Positions 1 to 4,318 of a stretch of 6,330 nt of DNA are shown here, piece after piece (the stretch's first letter is position 1; every line of letters starts with the position of its first letter). Both the position numbers and the translations under genes were made by a program. The notes beneath the pieces are model-generated. The model had not been told where the DNA came from, made no database searches, and saw only the letters and a list, made by a program, of their open reading frames with translations. Source of the stretch: Prevotellaceae bacterium (GTDB lineage: Bacteria > Bacteroidota > Bacteroidia > Bacteroidales > UBA932); assembly GCA_031288885.1 (NCBI GenBank), contig JAITQP010000255.1, positions 1-6,330 on the forward strand. The letters are read 5' to 3'.

Positions 1-1
1 T

Positions 2-91
2 GGGCTGCGCATGCCGAGCACCCCCGGCAGCTACTTCCTTGTGCTTGAGGGAAAGGGCGGGAAAATAACGCTGTTAGTTATTAGCTATTAG
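2..91 (+). CDS. 3' end of an upstream protein gene, possibly with a type IX secretion C-terminal tail
   Basis: Only the last 29 residues and the TAG stop (89-91) are inside the window. Seen: this frame keeps G/C-rich third positions up to about base 73, like the genes downstream. The other two forward frames stop at 46-48 and 63-65. The peptide contains TPGSYFLVLEGKGGKITL. The pattern of Pro-Gly, an aromatic/hydrophobic strand, a Gly-rich turn and a second strand resembles the last two strands of a Bacteroidota type A sorting domain, often of the form PxGxYxxxV...GKxxxKxxV. The usual basic residues at the extreme C-terminus are missing. The last codons and the stop lie inside the first 7-bp repeat array, so the natural end may have been replaced by repeat sequence. 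The protein's identity is unknown, and the sorting-domain reading is inference from a short stretch. Confidence 0.45.
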   Translation, partial: GLRMPSTPGSYFLVLEGKGGKITLLVISY

Positions 92-120
92 TGATTAGTT
101 ATTAGTGGCGCAAGGCGTGC
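74..120 (+). repeat. 7-bp tandem array (TTAGTKA type) plus 13-bp GC-rich word
   Basis: There are five consecutive 7-bp units from 74 to 108: TTAGTTA, TTAGCTA, TTAGTGA, TTAGTTA, TTAGTGG. The last unit ends in GG instead of GA and runs into GCGCAAGGCGTGC (108-120). The array overlaps the end of the upstream gene and gives it its stop codon. The same unit type is found inverted at 1302-1329, at the other edge of the island. Confidence 0.9.
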
Positions 121-129
121 GGCGCATTG

Positions 130-200
130 TTAATGATTAATGGTTAATGATTAATGATTAATGATTAATGGCGCAAAGCGTGCGCACCGTAGGGGGGGTG
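130..200 (+). repeat. Composite repeat unit 1: 7-bp array x6, 13-bp word, palindrome remnant
   Basis: Six exact 7-bp units lie at 130-171 (TTAATGA, TTAATGG, then TTAATGA three times, then TTAATGG). They are followed by GCGCAAAGCGTGC (171-183). The following GTAGGGGGGG (189-198) looks like a decayed left half of the palindrome seen whole at 306-330. This is the first of three head-to-tail composite units. Confidence 0.85.
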
Positions 201-267
201 TTAATGATTAATGGTTAATGATTAATGATTAATGGCGCAAAGCGTGCATTGTAGGGGCGGGTTTTTG
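201..267 (+). repeat. Composite repeat unit 2: 7-bp array x5, 13-bp word, half palindrome
   Basis: Five exact 7-bp units lie at 201-235 in the order TTAATGA, TTAATGG, TTAATGA, TTAATGA, TTAATGG. GCGCAAAGCGTGC (235-247) follows, then ATTGTAGGGGCGGGTTTTTG. The last piece is the left arm of the 306-330 palindrome with the right arm missing, and the next 7-bp array starts directly after it. Confidence 0.88.
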
Positions 268-330
268 TTAATGATTAATGATTAATGGCGCAAGGCGTGC
301 ATTGTAGGGGCGGGTTTCAAACCCGCCCTT
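268..330 (+). repeat. Composite repeat unit 3: 7-bp array x3, 13-bp word, complete palindrome
   Basis: Three exact units lie at 268-288 (TTAATGA, TTAATGA, TTAATGG), followed by GCGCAAGGCGTGC (288-300), ATTGTA, and the complete palindrome. This is the only one of the three head-to-tail units with both palindrome arms. It is also the outer part of the left arm of the island's large inverted repeat. Confidence 0.88.
306..330. repeat. Perfect GC-rich palindrome, copy 1
   Basis: GGGCGGGTTT (308-317), one base (C318) and AAACCCGCCC (319-328) form perfect 10-bp arms. G307/T329 (a wobble in RNA) and A306/T330 extend the pairing. As RNA this would be a very stable hairpin with a small loop. No T-run follows on either strand, so a classic intrinsic terminator is not supported. 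A REP-like dispersed element fits better. The second copy is at 1267-1287, with flanks in inverted orientation. Confidence 0.88.
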
Positions 331-357
331 ATTGCATACCACCCGCGCCCGTCCCCT

Positions 358-428
358 GCCGTCATTCCGACCGACGCGCGCGAGGAACGAGCGCGCGGAG
401 CGGAGGAACCTCCTTGCATACAGCCGTC
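358..428 (-). repeat. 71-bp GC-rich dispersed element, long form, copy 1
   Basis: Read on the - strand the element begins GACGGCTGTATGCAAGGAGG and ends GGTCGGAATGACGGC. An inner GCGCGCG/CGCGCGC pairing around a short loop, with outer TTCC/GGAA pairing, makes it an imperfect hairpin. It differs from the + strand copy at 1167-1237 at about 6 of 71 positions by my alignment. Two 13-bp words in reverse orientation follow at 432-445 and 449-462. Confidence 0.85.
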
Positions 429-492
429 CCCGCACGCCTCGCGCCGTTGCACGCTTTGCGCCGGATTGGAATGGCGCGACGCGTGCGCACGG

Positions 493-743
493 GACGGCTG
501 TTTGCGGGGAGGTTCCTCGCTGCGCTCGGAATGACGGCGCGGGAGGGAGGGGGAAGGGACGCGAAGCGTGCGACGGGACGGCTGTTTGCGGGGAGATTCC
601 TCGCTGCGCTCGGAATGTCGGCGGGCGCGGGGGGGTGGGAAAGGGACGCGAAGCGTGCGACGGGACGGCTGTGTGCGAGGAGGTTCCTCGCTGCGCTCGG
701 AATGACGGCGCGGCAGGGGGGAAAGGGACGCGAAGCGTGCGGG
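493..743 (+). repeat. Tandem block: three units of about 80-87 bp carrying the 46-bp short form
   Basis: The short forms lie at 493-538, 577-622 and 664-709. Each starts GACGGCTGT, contains TTCCTCGCTGCGCTCGGAAT and ends in CGGC. Linkers are G-rich and end in GGGACGCGAAGCGTGCG (copies of the 13-bp word around 559-572, 646-659 and 728-740). Starts are 84 and 87 bp apart. A stub at 744-755 (GACGGTGGTTGC) looks like the start of a fourth copy. The short form equals the 71-bp form with about 25 bp of the inner GC-rich stem missing. Confidence 0.85.
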
Positions 744-787
744 GACGGTGGTTGCACGCTTCGCGCCCCTTTTTCTCCACATCCTCG

Positions 788-858
788 CCCGTCATTCCGA
801 CCGAAGCGCGCGAGGTACGAGCGCGCGGAGCGGAGGAATCTCCTTGCATACAGCCGTC
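788..858 (-). repeat. 71-bp GC-rich dispersed element, long form, copy 2
   Basis: Same orientation as 358-428 and nearly identical to it; its 5' edge on the + strand reads GCCCGTCATTCC rather than GCCGTCATTCC. It is followed by two reverse-oriented 13-bp words (862-875 and 879-892), so 788-892 repeats the whole inner part of the left arm (358-462). This makes it a direct duplication of a composite block, not of the element alone. Confidence 0.85.
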
Positions 859-891
859 CCCGCACGCTTTGCGCCGTTGCACGCGTCGCGC

Positions 892-918
892 CATTGCGAG
901 CGAAGCGAAGCAATCCAG
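892..918. repeat. Short hairpin repeat of the ATTGCGAGCGAAGCGAAGCAAT type
   Basis: ATTGC (893-897) pairs with GCAAT (910-914) around a GCGAAGCG-rich middle, and CCAG follows. From memory, dispersed repeats of nearly this sequence occur in the genomes of unrelated bacteria, where they are often mis-translated as HCERSEAIQ-type peptides. There is a single copy here, joined to a reverse 13-bp word at 923-936. Confidence 0.6.
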
Positions 919-943
919 AAAAACACGCTTTGCGCCGTCCCGA

Positions 944-1127
944 CCAACCTCATTTTCAACCTAATTTCCCTAACAAAAAACCTCAGTAGCATGTAAGAAT
1001 GAATATAAATACATCAACCTCATTACCTCATTTTAAATGGTGTTTAATGAGGTTGGGGAGAGGATAGGGGGTGTCCTCGGGCTACTGAGGTAGTTTTGTT
1101 TAAGAATTAGGTTGGAAATGAGGTTGC
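944..1127. repeat. AT-rich 184-bp element with 47-bp imperfect inverted ends
   Basis: The ends 944-990 and 1081-1127 are inverted copies: the outer parts share AACCTCATTT and CAACCTAATT, and the inner parts share ACCTCAGTAGC. The middle is AT-rich and contains a second, nested perfect 11-bp inverted pair, CAACCTCATTA (1015-1025) and TAATGAGGTTG (1045-1055). The composition differs sharply from the GC-rich elements on both sides. There is no open frame of note inside. It resembles a miniature inverted-repeat element, but I see no clear target-site duplication. Confidence 0.75.
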
Positions 1128-1166
1128 GGGGCGGCGCGAGGCGTGCAATGGCGCGAGGCGTGCAAT

Positions 1167-1237
1167 GACGGCTGTTTGCAAGGAGATTCCTCCGCTGCGC
1201 GCGCTCGTACCTCGCGCGCTCCGGTCGGAATGACGGC
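1167..1237 (+). repeat. 71-bp GC-rich dispersed element, long form, copy 3 (inverted relative to copies 1 and 2)
   Basis: Begins GACGGCTGTTTGCAAGGAGA and ends CGGTCGGAATGACGGC. It is preceded by two forward 13-bp words of the form GCGCGAGGCGTGC (1134-1146, 1151-1163), mirroring the order around copy 1. The spacer to the palindrome (1238-1266) is the inverted counterpart of 331-357, matching at most positions. The similarity therefore covers the spacers as well as the elements. Confidence 0.85.
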
Positions 1238-1264
1238 AGGGGGCGGGCGTGGGTGGTGTGCACA

Positions 1265-1289
1265 GAGGGCGGGTTTGAAACCCGCCCCT
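1265..1289. repeat. Perfect GC-rich palindrome, copy 2
   Basis: GGGCGGGTTT (1267-1276), G1277 and AAACCCGCCC (1278-1287) form perfect 10-bp arms. Read on the - strand it gives TAGGGGCGGGTTTCAAACCC, the same as copy 1 on the + strand, including the flanking TAGG. No T-run suggests terminator function. Confidence 0.88.
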
Positions 1290-1329
1290 ACACGCTTCGC
1301 GCCACTAATCACTAATCACTAACAGCTAA
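1290..1329 (-). repeat. Inverted 13-bp word and 7-bp array at the right edge of the island
   Basis: ACACGCTTCGCGC (1290-1302) is the 13-bp word in reverse. It is followed by four 7-bp units on the - strand (1302-1329): CCACTAA, TCACTAA, TCACTAA and CAGCTAA on the + strand. A degenerate TCACTTCATTA runs on to 1340. This mirrors the array at 74-108 and closes the island about 50 bp before the nuclease gene. Confidence 0.88.
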
Positions 1330-1342
1330 TCACTTCATTAAA

Positions 1343-1374
1343 TTTGTACACCTGAAAATTTTCATGTAAGTTTG
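1343..1374 (+). promoter_or_regulatory. Candidate Bacteroidota-type promoter with a 12-bp palindrome in the spacer
   Basis: TTTG (1343-1346), a 20-bp spacer and TAAGTTTG (1367-1374) match the published Bacteroides consensus of a -33 TTTG and a -7 TAnnTTTG with about 19-21 bp between. The spacer holds a perfect palindrome TGAAAATTTTCA (1353-1364), where a regulator could bind between the two promoter elements. The predicted start of transcription falls within a few bases of the ATG at 1379. The motif is short, so chance cannot be excluded, but spacing and sequence are both exact and it is the only such pair I see before the gene. Confidence 0.5.
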
Positions 1375-1378
1375 CGCT

Positions 1379-4297
1379 ATGGGAATTTACCAACCACCGT
1401 TAGCGCAGGATGTTCCTTTCTTGGAGCGCGCCGCCCAAAGCCTGTACAGCAGATACGGCGAGCAAATCAGCTCGCTTACGCTTGTATTCCCCAGCCGTCG
1501 CGCGCGGCTGTACTTTTTTGGGTACCTCTCGCAGCTGCTTAGCCGCCCGCTGTGGCAGCCCAAGGCGACGGATATTGCCGAAATTTTTTCGCGCATCAGC
1601 GGGCTGAGCGAGGCAAACCGCTACCTGCAGGTGGCGGAGCTGTACAAGTGCTACCGGCGAAACCGCAACACCGACGAAACGTTTGAGCACTTCTACTTCT
1701 GGGGCGAGGTGATGCTCAACGATTTTGACGCGCTCGACAAGTACCTCGTGCGGGTTGACCCGCTGCTGCGAAACCTCGCCGCGCTGAAGGATATGGACGG
1801 CAGCCTCTCCTTTTTGAGCAGGGAGCAGCGGGCGGCCATACAGGCGTTCTGGCAGAACTTTTCGCCCGAAAAAACGGGGCGCCTGCAGGAGGATTTCGCC
1901 TCGCTGTGGAGCGCCCTGCTGCCCACCTATAACGACCTGCGGCAAGCGCTGCGCGAAAAAAACGTCGCCTATCAGGGGATGCTGTACCGCGAGGGCGCGG
2001 AGATTTTGCTGAAAGGCGGCTTTGACTTTGGAGCGGAGAGGTTTGCTTTTATTGGCTTCAACGCGCTCAACGAGTGCGAAAAGACGCTGCTGCGCCGCCT
2101 GCATCAGGAGCAGCGCGCCGAGTTCTTTTGGGACTACGACCGGTACTACATTGCCGACGGGCGTCAGGAGGCGGGGCTGTTTATGCGGCAAAATCTGAGG
2201 GAGTTTCCGCCCGTGGAGCCGGACGAGGACTACTCGCCCTTTGCCGAGGAAAAGGACATACAGGTTGTGGCCGCCACCTCAGACGTGCTTCAGGCCAAGC
2301 TGCTGCCGCGGCTGCTGGGCGAGGTGTGCGGCGGGCAACCGCTCGACCGCCGCACCGCCATTGTGCTTGCCGACGAGGGGCTGCTCATTCCGGCGCTCTA
2401 CTCGCTGCCGCCGGAGACCGAGGCGCTCAACATCACCATGGGCTACCCGCTTTCGCAAACGCCCATCTACAGCTTGGTGGAGCTCCTCATCCGCCTGCAC
2501 AAAAACGCGCGGGAGGCCGAAAATCAGCCCCCCAAATTCTACCACAAGGACGCGCTTGCGCTGCTGCAGCACCAGTACATCCGCATGGTTGCCGGATGGG
2601 AGGCGCGCGCGCTGGGCGACAAAATCATCCGCCAGAACCGCGTGTACGTGGCCGCCGCCGATTTACCTCCGGAGGAAACCAGCCGGTCGCGCTTTCCCGT
2701 GCGCCGGCTGTTCGCAAAGCTGCCAACGTCCGGCGACTTCACTGCGCTGCTGCGCCGGCTGCTGGAGGCCATTGCCACCACCGAGGCGGCGGAGGACAGC
2801 CTCGACAGCAAGCTGCGGCGCGAGTACGTGGCCTACGCCTGCAAGTCGCTCAACCAGCTCGCCGACGCGCTCCGCGAGTGCGACATGCAGCCGGAGCTGC
2901 CCGTATTCCTCACCATTCTGCGCAGCGCGCTAAAGGGCGTTCGCATCCCGTTTGAGGGCGAGCCCGTGGCAGGATTGCAGGTGATGGGCATCTTGGAAAC
3001 CCGCACGCTGGACTTCGAAAATCTGGTGATACTTTCGCTCAACGACGATATCTTCCCGCGCGGCGAAACCACGCCGTCGCTCATCCCCTACAACCTGCGC
3101 CGCGGCTTTGGCTTGCCCACCGTTGAGCAGCACGAGGCCATGTACGCCTACTACTTCTACCGGCTGCTGCAGCGCGCCAAGCGGGTGCGGCTGGTGTACA
3201 ACAGTCAGGGCGGCGACAGCCGCAGCGGCGAGGTGAGCCGCTACCTGCGCCAGCTGATGATGGAAAGCCCGCACAGCGTAGCCGAGCGCAGCGTTTCGTA
3301 CAGCGTAACGCACGCGCCCGCAAGGCCCATTGTGGTAGACAAGGCGGGCGCGGTGGCCAAAATCCTCGCAGCATTTCTGGACGGAGGCGAAAGGGCTGTT
3401 TCGGCAAGCTCCATCAACAGCTACATCGCCTGCCCGCTCCGCTTCTACTTTGCGCAGGTGGCGCAGCTGCGCGAGCCGGAGGAGGTGGACGAGGAGGTGG
3501 ACGGGCGTATGCTGGGAAACATTTTTCACCGCGTTATGCAGAAGCTCTATGAACCGTTCCTCGGCAAAAGCATTTCGGCGGCCGACATCGCGGAGCTGCT
3601 GCAAAACAGGGCGGGAATTGCGGCGCTCGCGGAGGCGCAAACGGCGGCGGAATTTTTTCACGACGAAAAGGAGGTTGCCGAAATGTCGCGAAACGGCAAG
3701 CTGCTCATGGTAAAGGAAACCGTTGTGAGGTACGCTGAGGGGACGCTGCGCTACGACATGCGCTGCGCGCCGTTCACGGTGGCGGGGCTCGAGGAGAAGA
3801 TAGCGCACGCGCTGCCCGTCACCGTGGGGCAACGCCAAAGGGCGGTGAACCTGAAGGGGTACGTTGACCGGATAGACGCGGCGGGCGGAGGCCTGCGGGT
3901 CATTGACTACAAAACGGGCAGCAGCCTCAACGGAAAAAAGATGAAGTTCCTCTCGGTTGATGCGCTGTTTTCGGACAGGGAGGCGGAGCGCCGTCCGGAA
4001 ATCCTGCAAACGCTGCTCTACTCGTCCATCATGCGCGCGGAAAAGCGCGCGGAGAAGGTAACGCCCATGCTGCTCTTCATCCGCAGCATTTGCAAGAGCG
4101 ACTTCGACGGCAGCCTCAAGGTAAAGGGCGGCGCGGGCTACGCCGAGGTGGACGACGCAACGCCGCTCCTGCCGCGCTTTGAGGAGCTGCTCCACGCCAA
4201 GCTCTCCGAGCTGTTCGACGTATCGCAGCCCTTTGTCCAGACCGCCGACGCCGAGGCGTGCGAGCTCTGCCCATACAACGAAATTTGTCACCGATAA
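1379..4297 (+). CDS. AddB-like PD-(D/E)XK nuclease (exonuclease/helicase-like)
   Basis: This 972-residue protein has the layout of the AddB-like nucleases of Bacteroidota. Residues 33-46 (LTLVFPSRRARLYF) fit the N-terminal helicase-like fold, but there is no GxGKT Walker motif, so this half should not hydrolyse ATP. Residues 535-560 (VMGILETRTLDF, then NDDIFP) match the late helicase-like motif of the family. The C-terminal nuclease has H717 (GNIFH), D830 (YVDRID) and D843-Y-K845 (VIDYKTG). C685 (CPLRFYF) plus C961, C964 and C970 (CELCPYNEIC) reproduce the AddB iron-sulfur cluster pattern. Known family role: processing of double-strand DNA ends with an AddA-type helicase for recombination; no AddA gene is visible here. 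The ATG is the only plausible start: TAA lies in frame three codons upstream (1367-1369), and the family-like sequence begins by residue 14. No Shine-Dalgarno sequence is seen. Confidence 0.92.
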   Translation: MGIYQPPLAQDVPFLERAAQSLYSRYGEQISSLTLVFPSRRARLYFFGYLSQLLSRPLWQPKATDIAEIFSRISGLSEANRYLQVAELYKCYRRNRNTDETFEHFYFWGEVMLNDFDALDKYLVRVDPLLRNLAALKDMDGSLSFLSREQRAAIQAFWQNFSPEKTGRLQEDFASLWSALLPTYNDLRQALREKNVAYQGMLYREGAEILLKGGFDFGAERFAFIGFNALNECEKTLLRRLHQEQRAEFFWDYDRYYIADGRQEAGLFMRQNLREFPPVEPDEDYSPFAEEKDIQVVAATSDVLQAKLLPRLLGEVCGGQPLDRRTAIVLADEGLLIPALYSLPPETEALNITMGYPLSQTPIYSLVELLIRLHKNAREAENQPPKFYHKDALALLQHQYIRMVAGWEARALGDKIIRQNRVYVAAADLPPEETSRSRFPVRRLFAKLPTSGDFTALLRRLLEAIATTEAAEDSLDSKLRREYVAYACKSLNQLADALRECDMQPELPVFLTILRSALKGVRIPFEGEPVAGLQVMGILETRTLDFENLVILSLNDDIFPRGETTPSLIPYNLRRGFGLPTVEQHEAMYAYYFYRLLQRAKRVRLVYNSQGGDSRSGEVSRYLRQLMMESPHSVAERSVSYSVTHAPARPIVVDKAGAVAKILAAFLDGGERAVSASSINSYIACPLRFYFAQVAQLREPEEVDEEVDGRMLGNIFHRVMQKLYEPFLGKSISAADIAELLQNRAGIAALAEAQTAAEFFHDEKEVAEMSRNGKLLMVKETVVRYAEGTLRYDMRCAPFTVAGLEEKIAHALPVTVGQRQRAVNLKGYVDRIDAAGGGLRVIDYKTGSSLNGKKMKFLSVDALFSDREAERRPEILQTLLYSSIMRAEKRAEKVTPMLLFIRSICKSDFDGSLKVKGGAGYAEVDDATPLLPRFEELLHAKLSELFDVSQPFVQTADAEACELCPYNEICHR

Positions 4298-4318
4298 ACC
4301 TATTTATAGCGAACAACC

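Larger units (their letters stand above)
74..1329. repeat. Intergenic repeat island, about 1.25 kb, no convincing gene
   Basis: This stretch is a mosaic of short repeats rather than coding sequence. Open frames exist on both strands between about 268 and 1310. They consist of the same repeated peptide words read in several frames at once, such as HSERSEE and CARND, so they are by-products of the repeats. At large scale the region is symmetric: 268-462 matches the reverse complement of 1133-1329 in the same order (7-bp array, 13-bp word, palindrome, 71-bp element, two more 13-bp words). Between the arms lie a direct tandem block (493-743), another copy of the left-arm inner part (788-892) and an AT-rich inverted element (944-1127). 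Its role is unknown. Confidence 0.9.

Noticed and set aside
74..330. CRISPR array
   Set aside because: The repeats are 7 bp in direct tandem plus short composites, with no unique spacers of regular length and no cas gene in the window.
306..330. Intrinsic transcription terminator at the palindrome
   Set aside because: The stem is strong but neither strand has a T-run after it, and a second copy lies elsewhere in the same island, so a dispersed repeat is the better call.
268..992. Overlapping open frames of 66-234 codons on both strands in the repeat island
   Set aside because: The same repeated words (HSERSEE, CARND and similar) appear in several frames and strands at once, and the periods follow the DNA repeats. 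No protein family is recognisable, so these are repeat translations.
1091..1098. Second promoter -7 box (TAGTTTTG)
   Set aside because: It fits TAnnTTTG, but no TTTG or TTG lies about 20 bp upstream and it falls inside an inverted-repeat arm; chance is likely.
944..1127. Retron-like RNA or integron attC site
   Set aside because: No reverse transcriptase or integrase gene is present, and the hairpins lack the features that define those elements; only the inverted structure is supported.
1033..1312. Two open frames of 70-76 codons on the - strand
   Set aside because: They run through the 71-bp element, the palindrome and the AT-rich inverted element, and their peptides are translated repeat sequence.
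2930..4291. A 453-codon open frame antisense to the nuclease gene
   Set aside because: It lies wholly opposite a well-supported gene with intact motifs. Long antisense frames are expected opposite GC-rich genes, and the peptide shows no recognisable domain.
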